From: an uncultured Bacteroidota bacterium
Lineage (GTDB): Bacteria > Bacteroidota > Bacteroidia > JABEUT01
Direction of reading: 5' to 3'
Assembly (NCBI GenBank): GCA_903916255.1
Contig: CAIWVW010000086.1
Coordinates: 64,381 to 117,267, forward strand
DNA length: 52,887 bases
Shown here: one piece after another, positions 44,471 to 52,887 of the stretch
Position numbering within the stretch: the stretch's first letter is position 1
Layout: each line of letters starts with the position of its first letter
Translations under genes and position numbers: made by a program
Notes under the pieces: model-generated
The model's input: only the letters and a program-made list of their open reading frames with translations
Told to the model about the DNA's origin: nothing
The model's database searches: none

Positions 44471-46018
44471 ATGATAGAAACAGGCGCAAGAAAATGGATT
44501 ATTACCTTAACGGTAATCCTTGCTGCATTACTGGAACTGATTGATACAACTATTGTTAACGTATCACTCCCCCAGATAATGGGCAACCTCGGCGCCACCC
44601 TCGACGAAGTAGGGTGGGTGGTAACCTCCTATACGGTTGCCAACGTTATAATCCTGCCCATGTCGGGGTGGATAGGCCATAAATTCGGGCGCAAGCAATA
44701 TTTCATATTTTCCATTATAGCTTTTGTGGTAGCTTCCTTTTTCTGCGGACATGCACACACGCTTACCGAACTTATCATATTCCGTATCCTTCAGGGGTTC
44801 GCCGGGGGCGGTTTGCTGTCTCCCGCACAGGCTATTTTAATTGAAATATGGCCGCCTGCCGAAATCGGTATGGCTATGGCTTTATTCGGGTTGGGCGCTG
44901 TTGCAGGCCCTACCGTTGGCCCTACAATAGGCGGCTTTATTACCGACCATTTCTCCTGGCCCTGGATATTTTATGTAAACATTCCCGTAGGTGCTTTTGC
45001 GGTGTTTATGGCTACCACTTTTATACGTGATACGCCCAAAAGCGGTAAGGACGAGAAAATAGATTACTGGGGAATACTGTTTTTGGCCGTGGCTGTGGGT
45101 AGCTTGCAGGTAGTGTTGGAAAAAGGGGAAAGCGAAGATTGGTTTCACACAACATATATAGTTGTGTTAGCGGCTTTGGCATTTGTTTTTCTCATTTCAT
45201 TTATCTGGCGCGAATTAAATATAGAATATCCTGTTGTCAATTTCAGCATTATGCGGCACCGGAGTTTTAGCATAGGTATGTTCACTTCCTTTATGCTGGG
45301 CTTTGCCATGTATGTATCCGTATTTGTATTTCCTGTTTTTTGTCAGAATATTCTGGGCTTTTCAGCTCTTCAAACGGGTGAATTGCTTTTCCCGGGAGGA
45401 ATAGCCACCATTTGTATGATGCCATTTGTGGGGCAAATGCTGAAGCGCGGGGTTCCTGCGCAAATTATGTCTACTATAGGAATGGTAGGGTTCTTTATAT
45501 TCTCATACATGATGGCGAGTTCCAATGTTTTCTCGGGAACTGAGAATTTCTTCTGGCCTTTAATTGTCCGCGGTGTTGGCATGTCGTTGCTTTTCGTTCC
45601 GCTTACTACGCTTGCCATGCAGGATTTGAAAGGCAAAGAGTTGGGACAGGGCACAGGCTTGAATAATATGATGCGTCAGTTGGGTGGCTCCTTCGGAATT
45701 GCAATAAGTACCGTATTTCTTAATTCCCGCATCGCGTTGCACCGGACTATGCTCATAGAACACATTAACAATTTTAATGATGCCTTTACCCAGAAATTCA
45801 ATTTGATTTATAACGGTTTCCTGGCAAAAGGTTTCAGTATTACCCAAGCCCAGGCTATGGCGTTGAAAGCTATCGATGGTTCTATGACCAAACAGGTTTA
45901 CCTGCTTTCATACAATGACGTGTATTTATTTGTAGGGGTATTTTTGCTTTGCTGCATACCGCTTCTCTACCTGCAAAAGTTTAAAAAGAAACCGGTGATT
46001 GTTTCCGGCGGACACTAA
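44471..46018 (+). CDS. DHA2-family MFS drug efflux transporter (EmrB/QacA type)
   Basis: 515 residues with about 14 membrane helices, the number that defines DHA2 pumps. Helix 1 has LELIDTTIVNVSLPQI (the motif D1 equivalent), loop 2-3 has GHKFGRKQYF (motif A), and helix 5 has GLGAVAGPTVGPTIGG (motif C, the antiporter signature). WIFYVNIPVGAFA and RQLGGSFGIAIS are conserved. It should be a proton-coupled exporter. No adaptor (EmrA) or TolC gene is adjacent, so it may work alone or with unlinked partners. Confidence 0.93.
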   Translation: MIETGARKWIITLTVILAALLELIDTTIVNVSLPQIMGNLGATLDEVGWVVTSYTVANVIILPMSGWIGHKFGRKQYFIFSIIAFVVASFFCGHAHTLTELIIFRILQGFAGGGLLSPAQAILIEIWPPAEIGMAMALFGLGAVAGPTVGPTIGGFITDHFSWPWIFYVNIPVGAFAVFMATTFIRDTPKSGKDEKIDYWGILFLAVAVGSLQVVLEKGESEDWFHTTYIVVLAALAFVFLISFIWRELNIEYPVVNFSIMRHRSFSIGMFTSFMLGFAMYVSVFVFPVFCQNILGFSALQTGELLFPGGIATICMMPFVGQMLKRGVPAQIMSTIGMVGFFIFSYMMASSNVFSGTENFFWPLIVRGVGMSLLFVPLTTLAMQDLKGKELGQGTGLNNMMRQLGGSFGIAISTVFLNSRIALHRTMLIEHINNFNDAFTQKFNLIYNGFLAKGFSITQAQAMALKAIDGSMTKQVYLLSYNDVYLFVGVFLLCCIPLLYLQKFKKKPVIVSGGH

Positions 46019-46059
46019 CAGATTTTTCTTCCTTTTTTTATCCAAACTTTTTTTTACGG

Positions 46060-46077
46060 TTTACGTTAAAGCGTAAA
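46060..46077. promoter_or_regulatory. Inverted repeat TTTACG-N6-CGTAAA
   Basis: A perfect six-base inverted repeat around TTAAAG, 41 bases after the MFS stop and 200 bases before the adhesin start. It may be a regulator site of the adhesin or part of a weak terminator. The rest of this spacer is AT-rich without other recognisable structure. Confidence 0.3.
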
Positions 46078-46278
46078 GTGAAATAATTTATAATTTTAGT
46101 AATATATAATTAACATTGTATTGTGTTGATTATCATTTGAATGAATGGCAATTAAAATAAACTGACAAAAATCATGTGTCTGATAGTAATAATAAAATAA
46201 TAAAATCGTTCTTTGTATGTATTATTGCTTTTAACCTTTAAACAGGACGCATATAACATATAAATACCACTGCCCTTG

Positions 46279-49200
46279 ATGAAAAAAACTCTACTCCCCC
46301 GCATTCTTGTTCTATTTATTTTATCAGTTCTTTTTGGTAGAACTTCCGCACAATGCCCTACTTGCCACGACGGTGCGCATTGGTCTGTAATAAATGACAG
46401 TACCCACCACCTTCCCCCAAACGTTACCCCAAATGGAAATGATGCGATGGGAACAGCCCCCAGTTTCATATTTCAAAATATTTGCGGGCTTAATTATGTC
46501 ACAGTAAGCGTTGAAACTACCACACGGGAGTCCTCTAATCCGGGTACCGGTTTTCCCGCCACCTTTACCCTGCCGGCTTGTCTTGGCGCGCCATTACATG
46601 CTTACCTTTTCTGGGGTGTTTCCTATTGGGAAGCTTCTCCGCCCAACTATACCGTTACCATTACAAATCCTGTACCTAATACAACAAACTACCCTACTGT
46701 AAATAATATTGGAACAGGGCCATCCAAATGTTGGGGCGAAGTTGGAACCGCTGCGTATGAATGTGATGTTACCGGCTCTCTGGGTGTAGGCGGCCTATAT
46801 TCAGTTACAATTAACGGGCCTTCCACATCAAGCGATGAAAAAGAAATCGATGGATTTACACTTGTATATATATACAACAGCGGCGCAGCCTATAGCGGCA
46901 GTATAGCCCTTTGGGATGGGGACGATATTTCGTCTTCAGGCAGCCCGCTTTCAGCTACCCTTAACGGATTTAGCGTATGTGCTGCACCGGCCACCGCTTC
47001 CGGATTTACCTCCTGCGGCGATGAACAAGCCAACATTTCTGCCACACATACCGATTTAATTAATGGAACTACCGGAACATTCAATAATAGTTTTTGGAAC
47101 ACGGATATTATTCCGTTAACCTTAACAGCCGGACAAACGACCTGCGCTTATGAGCCCTATTCGAGTGATGCCGGCGATTGTTATTCATGGATTTTATCCG
47201 GCTTGTACTGGCAAAATACAAGTTGTGTTGTGTGCACCCCAACGGCGTTAACGGTAACAATACCTACGTTTGTTAATCCTACTTGCGGAAACAACAATGG
47301 CAGCGCCGATGCTACCGTAACCGGAGGAACACCACCTTACACGTATTTATGGACCCCGGGCAATCAAACTACTGCCAATGCTACCGGCCTAAGTGCAGGA
47401 ACCTATACTGTTACTGTTGAGGACGCTACCGGATGCACCACTGTAACCGCAACTGTTACTCTCACCACATCTCAACTCACCGTTAATGCAAATACAACTG
47501 CCAATGAGCCTTGCAATGGCAATTCTGTTGGAAGTGCCAGTTCAACAGTTACAGGCGGAACAGCCCCTTTTACATATACATGGACGCCTGCCGGCGGAAC
47601 AAATGCTAATGCCAGCGGCCTGAGTGCAGGAACATATACTATAACCGTAAAAGATAATTCCGGTTGTACCGGTACAGCAACAGTAACGATTACTCAACCG
47701 CCACCTATAGTTGTTACAGCAACCCCGGTAAATATTTTATGTAATGGCGGAGTTGGCAGCGCTACTACGGTGGTAACGGGAGGAACCCCTAATTATACGT
47801 ATGCGTGGACGCCAATAGGCGGAACAAATGCAACAGGTACCGGGTTAACAGTGGGAACATACACTGTAAATGTTACTGATGCAAATGGTTGTACAGGCAG
47901 TACTACAGTTGCTATCACCCAGCCACCGGTTCTTACAGCAACTACTACCATGACACAGGCTAACTGCGGTAATGCGAACGGAACTGCAACCGTAACAGCC
48001 GGGGGTGGAACACCAAACTACACATATTCTTGGGCGCCATCGGGCGGAACAAATGCAACGGCTACCGGATTAACTGCCGGTTCCTATACTGTAACTGTTA
48101 CCGATGCCAATTCATGCACAACAACTTCTGTTATTGTTGTTACAAGTTCAGGAGGAATAACAGTTACTATGGGAGCGAATACCAATGACCCTTGCAATAA
48201 CAGCACAAGTGCAACTGCAACTGTTAATGTAACGGGTGGTACAATGCCATACACTTATGCGTGGACGCCAACGGGAGGAACCAATGCTACAGGCACAGGA
48301 ATGACTGCGGGCACATATACCGTAACGGTTACCGATGCGAATGGTTGCAATGGAACAGCTACTGTAACTATCACTTCACCGCCTGCATTAGTGGCCACTA
48401 TGGGCGCACCTACAGACCCAAGTTGTGCAGGTGGAAACAATGGCAGCGCAACCGTGGCAATGGCAGGAGGAACACCCCCATATACCTATGCCTGGACACC
48501 GATTGGCGGAACAAATGCTACAGGCTCAGGCTTATCTGCCGGAACCTATACCGTGAATGTTACCGATAATAATGGCTGTACAACTTCTGCCACAGTTACT
48601 TTAGTTGACCCACCGGCAATAAATATTATTACCACAACTGTTGCTGCCAACTGTAATCAGAGTGATGGTTCAGCTACTGCCGCAGTAACTGGCGGCACCG
48701 GAGCATACACATATTCATGGGCGCCTGTTGGCGGAACAAACGCAACAGCAACGGGCCTTAGCGCAAATACATATACTGTTACAGTTACCGATAATAATGG
48801 GTGTACGCAAACGGCTACCGCCGTGGTAAGCAACCTTAATGGCGAAACAGCAACAATGGGTGTAATAACCAATGTAAGCTGCTTTAACGGAACGAATGGA
48901 ACAGCTACCGTAAATGTGGTGGGCGGCTCGGCGCCATATACCTATTCATGGGCTCCTTCAGGGCAAACTAATGCTACTGCCACAGGGCTAAGCGCCGGTA
49001 CGTATGTAGTAACTGTTACAGATGCGAACGGATGTACATCATTGGCAACAGCTATAATAACAATGCCTTCACAATTGGTAGCAACTATGGGTGCCGCTAA
49101 TAATATTTTATGTGCCGGAGGCACCGGAAGTGCTACGGTAACCGTAACAGGAGGAACAGGGCCTTATACCTATGCCTGGACTCCTGCCGGAGGTACCAAT

Positions 49201-51240
49201 GCAATGGGTACAGGATTAACAGCTAATACCTATACCGTAAATATTGCCGATAATAATGGCTGTACAACATCATCCACGGTTACCATAACTGCGCCACTTG
49301 CGCTTACAGCAACCATTTCTGCTACCAATAACGTAAGTTGCAGCGGTGGTAATAATGGAAGCCTTGCCGTTACAGCTGCCGGTGGAACTGCACCCTATAC
49401 TTACGCGTGGACTCCTGCCGGAGGCAGCAATGCCATTGCAAATAGCCTAACAGCAGGCATCTATACTATTACAGTAACGGATGCCAATGGCTGTACGGCT
49501 ACTGCCACAGGCACAATTAACCAGCCAAATGCTATAACTATTACAACTACCTCTACACAAACTTCCTGCCAGCCTACAGGTACTGCCACTGCCACAGCAG
49601 CCGGAGGAACGGCTCCCTATACATACAAATGGACACCGTCAAATCAAACAACCGCTACGGCCACCGCGTTGGCTGCAGGAACCTACACGGTAACGGTAAC
49701 TGATAACGATGGTTGTACAGAAACTGCAACTGCAACAGTTACCAGCCTGAATGCAGTTACGGCAACTATGGGGGCCATCGTAAATGTTACCTGTTTCGGA
49801 GGCAATAATGGAACAGCCACAGTTACCGCTGCCAGCGGTACTGCACCCTACACATATTCCTGGTCTCCAATAGGAGGGACAAATGCAACAGGTTCCGGAC
49901 TTTCGGCCGGAACGTATACCGTTACCGTAAAAGATAATAATGGCTGTTCAGCTACAGCTGCCGCAACAATAGCCCAACCCAACCAAATGCTGGTGAGCGC
50001 AACCGGAACACCATCGGTTTGCTCGGGCCAGCCTGCTTCACTGGATGCTACTGTTAACGGCGGAACGGGACCGTATGTTTACACATGGACACCTTTGGGT
50101 GGGAATGGTTCCAGTGCCAGCGTAACGCCCCTTACCACTACTACTTATACTATTAGTGTTGCCGATGCAAATGGATGCAGTGCAAGCACTACAATTACAG
50201 TAAATGTTAACCCGGTTCTTGCCCTTTTAGTTTCAGGCTCTACAGCTGTTTGCCCGGGTAGTACTGCTACTTTTACTGCTACAGGTTCGGGAGGAGACGG
50301 AATATATACCTATGTATGGTCCAACGGGGCACACACACAAACTATATCAGTTACACCAGATTCAACAGAGGTTTTGACAGTAACACTTTCGGATGGCTGT
50401 TCAACACCATTAACGGTACCTGTTACAGTTACGGTGGACCCATTGCCAAATGTGAAATTTGACGAAGACATTGCGCAAGGTTGTTATCCATTATGTGTTC
50501 AATTCCACGACCTATCAACTATCAGCAGTGGTGGAATGGACAAGTGGGTATGGTATTTTGGCGATGGTGACAGCGTTTCTGTAAAAACCCCTACTTATTG
50601 CTATAATACTCCCGGAAATTATAATGTAACGCTTACGGTAGTTTCAGACAGTGGTTGCAGCAGCAGTTTGAGGGTGCTAAACCTGATTAATGTATACTCG
50701 CACCCAATCGCAAGCTTTACCTATTCTCCCAATCCGGTAACTATTCTGACGCCCACTCTTCAGTTTACCGATAACAGCAGCGACCCTTATGGAATTATGC
50801 AATGGCAATGGTCGTTTGGCGATGGCACCGATTCGGCAAGTAGTTTGCAAAACCCAAGCCACACCTACCAGGATACAGGCACATTTTGCGCCAAGCTGGA
50901 AGTAGTTGATGTGCATGGTTGTGTAGACACTACCACTAACTGCATAGATATTCAGCCTTTATTTACATTCTATATTCCTGATGCGTTTACACCGAACAGC
51001 GATGGAATTAATGATGTGTTTTTACCTAAGGGCACGTATATAAAGACCTATGAAATGTATATTTTCGACCGTTGGGGAATGGAATTATTCCACACTACAA
51101 ATATTTTAGACGGATGGGACGGAACAGTTAATGGCGGTTCCACGGTAAGCCAGGAAGACACGTATGTTTACCTGATTAAAGTAACAGATACACAAGGTAC
51201 AGACCATAATTATACTGGCAAGGTTAGTTTGATTAAATAA
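46279..51240 (+). CDS. Giant SprB-repeat adhesin with PKD domains and type B T9SS sorting domain
   Basis: 1653 residues from the ATG at 46279; a TTG lies directly before it. Signal peptide to about residue 25 (TSAQ-CPTC). The N-terminal domain (about 25-320) is Cys-rich and beta-rich, with LYWQ at its end, and is shared with the next gene. Then come 12 SprB-type repeats of about 75 residues (each G-G-T-x-P-Y-T-Y-x-W, G-T-Y-T-V-x-V-x-D-x-N-G-C), two Ig-like repeats, two PKD domains (WYFGDGD, WSFGDGT) and a CHU_C gliding-associated C-terminal domain (YIPDAFTPNSDGINDVF, IFDRWG, DGWDG). The sorting domain is type B. SprB in Flavobacterium is the moving gliding adhesin; here the role is attachment or gliding by inference. 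Confidence 0.93.
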   Translation: MKKTLLPRILVLFILSVLFGRTSAQCPTCHDGAHWSVINDSTHHLPPNVTPNGNDAMGTAPSFIFQNICGLNYVTVSVETTTRESSNPGTGFPATFTLPACLGAPLHAYLFWGVSYWEASPPNYTVTITNPVPNTTNYPTVNNIGTGPSKCWGEVGTAAYECDVTGSLGVGGLYSVTINGPSTSSDEKEIDGFTLVYIYNSGAAYSGSIALWDGDDISSSGSPLSATLNGFSVCAAPATASGFTSCGDEQANISATHTDLINGTTGTFNNSFWNTDIIPLTLTAGQTTCAYEPYSSDAGDCYSWILSGLYWQNTSCVVCTPTALTVTIPTFVNPTCGNNNGSADATVTGGTPPYTYLWTPGNQTTANATGLSAGTYTVTVEDATGCTTVTATVTLTTSQLTVNANTTANEPCNGNSVGSASSTVTGGTAPFTYTWTPAGGTNANASGLSAGTYTITVKDNSGCTGTATVTITQPPPIVVTATPVNILCNGGVGSATTVVTGGTPNYTYAWTPIGGTNATGTGLTVGTYTVNVTDANGCTGSTTVAITQPPVLTATTTMTQANCGNANGTATVTAGGGTPNYTYSWAPSGGTNATATGLTAGSYTVTVTDANSCTTTSVIVVTSSGGITVTMGANTNDPCNNSTSATATVNVTGGTMPYTYAWTPTGGTNATGTGMTAGTYTVTVTDANGCNGTATVTITSPPALVATMGAPTDPSCAGGNNGSATVAMAGGTPPYTYAWTPIGGTNATGSGLSAGTYTVNVTDNNGCTTSATVTLVDPPAINIITTTVAANCNQSDGSATAAVTGGTGAYTYSWAPVGGTNATATGLSANTYTVTVTDNNGCTQTATAVVSNLNGETATMGVITNVSCFNGTNGTATVNVVGGSAPYTYSWAPSGQTNATATGLSAGTYVVTVTDANGCTSLATAIITMPSQLVATMGAANNILCAGGTGSATVTVTGGTGPYTYAWTPAGGTNAMGTGLTANTYTVNIADNNGCTTSSTVTITAPLALTATISATNNVSCSGGNNGSLAVTAAGGTAPYTYAWTPAGGSNAIANSLTAGIYTITVTDANGCTATATGTINQPNAITITTTSTQTSCQPTGTATATAAGGTAPYTYKWTPSNQTTATATALAAGTYTVTVTDNDGCTETATATVTSLNAVTATMGAIVNVTCFGGNNGTATVTAASGTAPYTYSWSPIGGTNATGSGLSAGTYTVTVKDNNGCSATAAATIAQPNQMLVSATGTPSVCSGQPASLDATVNGGTGPYVYTWTPLGGNGSSASVTPLTTTTYTISVADANGCSASTTITVNVNPVLALLVSGSTAVCPGSTATFTATGSGGDGIYTYVWSNGAHTQTISVTPDSTEVLTVTLSDGCSTPLTVPVTVTVDPLPNVKFDEDIAQGCYPLCVQFHDLSTISSGGMDKWVWYFGDGDSVSVKTPTYCYNTPGNYNVTLTVVSDSGCSSSLRVLNLINVYSHPIASFTYSPNPVTILTPTLQFTDNSSDPYGIMQWQWSFGDGTDSASSLQNPSHTYQDTGTFCAKLEVVDVHGCVDTTTNCIDIQPLFTFYIPDAFTPNSDGINDVFLPKGTYIKTYEMYIFDRWGMELFHTTNILDGWDGTVNGGSTVSQEDTYVYLIKVTDTQGTDHNYTGKVSLIK
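47241..49980 (+). repeat. Array of 12 SprB-type coding repeats
   Basis: Each unit is about 225 bp, with conserved words such as GGCGGAACAAATGC and ACCGATAATAATGGCTG. Units differ at many silent sites, so the array is old and probably stable. Such arrays are prone to recombination and to assembly collapse. Confidence 0.85.
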
Positions 51241-51261
51241 TAATAGGCTGATAGTTAATTT

Positions 51262-51294
51262 AATAAGCCGGGAATGTTAATTTTCCGGCTTATT
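51262..51294 (+). terminator. Hairpin terminator after the adhesin gene
   Basis: AATAAGCCGG (51262-51271) and CCGGCTTATT (51285-51294) are perfectly complementary around a 13-base loop that can pair further. The T run after it is weak, so termination may be partial. Confidence 0.65.
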
Positions 51295-51404
51295 CATTTA
51301 CTTAAAGCAATAATAACCTCAAATTGCCGTTACAATAGAGTAAATATTTTTAATTTTACAATCCTTAATCTGCAAGTTTATAGATTAAATAAAAATACGT
51401 TGAA

Positions 51405-52887
51405 ATGAAAAAAAGACTACTTGTTGCAATTATTTCCCTGTTATCGATTGGAGTTAGCGCTCAAATAACACCTTGTCCCAGCTGTTATCAGGGCGAACAT
51501 CGCGGAAAGGTAGTAATGGATTCCCTGCACCATTCAAGAATGCCCAATGCCCATTCAAGGGTAGGTAATGGAAATAACGGGCTTGGAACTACGCCAAGTT
51601 ATATTAACCAGAATGTGTGCGGCTTGAATTATTTTACCGTGAGCCAGGAAATTACTACAAGAGCTACCTGGCAGCCCGGCGTAGGTTTCCCTGCCACATT
51701 TCCAATTCCAAATTGTTTAGGAAGCACTATTAAAGCTTTTCTTTATTGGGGGATTTCTTATTGGGGAGCAGTGCCAACTTACACAGCCTCTGTTAAAGAC
51801 CCGAACAACCTAACGACAACCTATCCGGCAACGCTTATTGGAACCGGCCCTGCAAAATGCTGGGGAGAAACCGGAACTGCGGCATACCGGTCTGATGTTA
51901 CAGCTGCAATGACTGTAGGCGGACCATATAGTATATCTCTTACAGGTCAATCTGTTTCAAGTGAAGATAAAGATATTGACGGCATGACTTTGGTGTATAT
52001 TTATAGTGAACCAGCTACCTTTAGCGGCAGTATCGCCCTTTGGGATGGGTGCAATGCCTGGTATGGAATCGGTCCCGACCTTTCTGAAACATTTACCGGA
52101 ATCAACGTTTGTGCGGCAAGTTCCGTCGCTTCGGCATTTGTAGCCTGCGGCGATATGCAAAACAATGTGGCCCCCACACACGTTGAAAGTGAGAATGGTA
52201 CTTCCGGAACATTTCCGAATACCTTCTGGAATACAGATATAGTAAACACTACGGTTACGGCAGCGCAAACCACCTCGACATATAGTGTTGATGTGGGCAA
52301 TTCCGGAGATTGTTATTCCTGGATATTGGCCGGTTTATATTGGCAAAACACAACGTGTGTGACCTGTGTTGTCCCGGGTGTATTAACTATAAACCTTACG
52401 TCGGGAGACCCAACCTGCGGCAATATAAATGGCTTTGTTACAGCCAATGTTACCGGCGGCACACAGCCGTACACATACATATGGTCGAATGGACAAACTA
52501 CCATGACTATTTCAAATTTAAGTGCCGGAACTTATTCCATTACTGTTAAGGATAATACCGGGTGCGATTCTATCAAAGCGAATGTAACACTTGTAACTAC
52601 TACTGTAAGAGTAACACCAACATATACCAATGTGCCTTGTAACGGGCAGTGCAATGGCAGTATTCATATATCAGCCACCGGAGGAGTTCCGCCATTTACA
52701 TTTACATGGGCTCCGAGTGTGGGTATCGATTCCAATGCTACCAATCTTTGCGCCGGTTCATATACTGTAACGGTACAAGATAATAACGGATGTACAACGA
52801 TTGATACACTGACCATAACGCAGCCGCCGGCATTAACGGCTACACTAACCTCTGTCGGGGTATTGTGTAACGGAGGCTCCACAGGTA
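51405..52887 (+). CDS. Second SprB-type adhesin, 3' end outside the window
   Basis: An open frame from the ATG at 51405 runs to the window edge without a stop (494 codons seen). Signal peptide ending near GVSAQ-IT. The N-terminal domain matches that of the preceding adhesin in order and motifs (CPSCYQGEH, NVCGLNYFTVSQEITTRA, FLYWGISYWGA, GPAKCWGETGTAAY, DIDGMTLVYIYS, SGDCYSWILAGLYWQNT). From about residue 325 SprB-type repeats begin (GGTQPYTYIWSNGQTT, GTYSITVKDNTGCD, GGVPPFTFTWAPS). It is therefore a tandem paralogue, and more repeats plus a sorting domain are expected beyond the edge. The upstream gene ends at a hairpin, so this one probably has its own promoter. Confidence 0.92.
   Translation, partial: MKKRLLVAIISLLSIGVSAQITPCPSCYQGEHRGKVVMDSLHHSRMPNAHSRVGNGNNGLGTTPSYINQNVCGLNYFTVSQEITTRATWQPGVGFPATFPIPNCLGSTIKAFLYWGISYWGAVPTYTASVKDPNNLTTTYPATLIGTGPAKCWGETGTAAYRSDVTAAMTVGGPYSISLTGQSVSSEDKDIDGMTLVYIYSEPATFSGSIALWDGCNAWYGIGPDLSETFTGINVCAASSVASAFVACGDMQNNVAPTHVESENGTSGTFPNTFWNTDIVNTTVTAAQTTSTYSVDVGNSGDCYSWILAGLYWQNTTCVTCVVPGVLTINLTSGDPTCGNINGFVTANVTGGTQPYTYIWSNGQTTMTISNLSAGTYSITVKDNTGCDSIKANVTLVTTTVRVTPTYTNVPCNGQCNGSIHISATGGVPPFTFTWAPSVGIDSNATNLCAGSYTVTVQDNNGCTTIDTLTITQPPALTATLTSVGVLCNGGSTG

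Noticed and set aside
46689-49124. Minus-strand and alternate-frame open frames within the adhesin
   Set aside because: They are by-products of Thr/Val/Gly-rich repeat codons, with low-complexity Val/Pro/Ala translations and no starts with context.
47241-49980. Regular DNA repeats as a CRISPR array
   Set aside because: Units are about 225 bp, coding throughout and diverged; they are SprB protein repeats, and there are no cas genes.

Overview
The window is about 53 kb of chromosome from a member of the Bacteroidota, probably an environmental, possibly gliding or surface-attached lineage. Four things point there. There is a complete Bat (aerotolerance) operon. Several secreted proteins end in type IX secretion sorting domains (types A and B). 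There are long SprB-repeat adhesins. Many genes are preceded by the Bacteroidota promoter box TAnnTTTG, and most starts have no Shine-Dalgarno sequence. Base composition is moderately AT-rich throughout, and I saw no plasmid, phage or CRISPR region.

Layout. (1) 1-6.2 kb: the tail of a Bat-operon membrane protein, then batA, batB, batC, batD and batE, tightly overlapped. batA needs a -1 frameshift, located exactly at an A-AAA-AAG heptamer. (2) 6.3-9.6 kb: rmuC, a GWxTD lipoprotein, then a decayed stretch with gene fragments. (3) 9.6-10.8 kb: tRNA-Gly(GCC), tRNA-Leu(UAA), a 13-bp tandem repeat and an N-terminally truncated tyrosine recombinase, probably the scar of an integrated element. (4) 11-15.8 kb: a four-gene operon of an AMP-phosphorylase-type enzyme, a PRPP synthetase homologue, a beta-CASP metallo-beta-lactamase nuclease and 6-phosphofructokinase, which suggests nucleotide or RNA salvage into sugar phosphates. 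(5) 16-25 kb: a tripartite RND efflux operon with one TolC, one adaptor and two paralogous RND pumps. (6) 25-34 kb: an M13 metallopeptidase lipoprotein, a GNAT enzyme, a flavoprotein, a beta-barrel-like protein, a TonB-dependent receptor and a type IX-secreted protein. (7) 34-42 kb: universal stress proteins, YciI, DoxX-like and hypothetical genes, followed by an 818-residue fusion of a UDP-sulfoquinovose-synthase-like SDR with a class V PLP enzyme, a DUF4010 membrane protein, a PPK2 kinase and a thioesterase. (8) 42-53 kb: a secreted NHL-repeat protein, an EmrB-type MFS pump and two adjacent giant SprB-type adhesins, the second running off the window.

How the parts fit. The Bat operon and the stress, PPK2 and Usp genes are envelope and energy-stress functions. 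The RND and MFS pumps export toxic compounds. The T9SS cargo and SprB adhesins mediate surface attachment or gliding. The most unusual item is the SQD1-like/PLP fusion at 36848-39304, which could pair sulfite release with sulfosugar formation in one polypeptide. The second is the possible programmed frameshift in batA. All functions are inferred by reading translated sequences against remembered family signatures; no database search was run.
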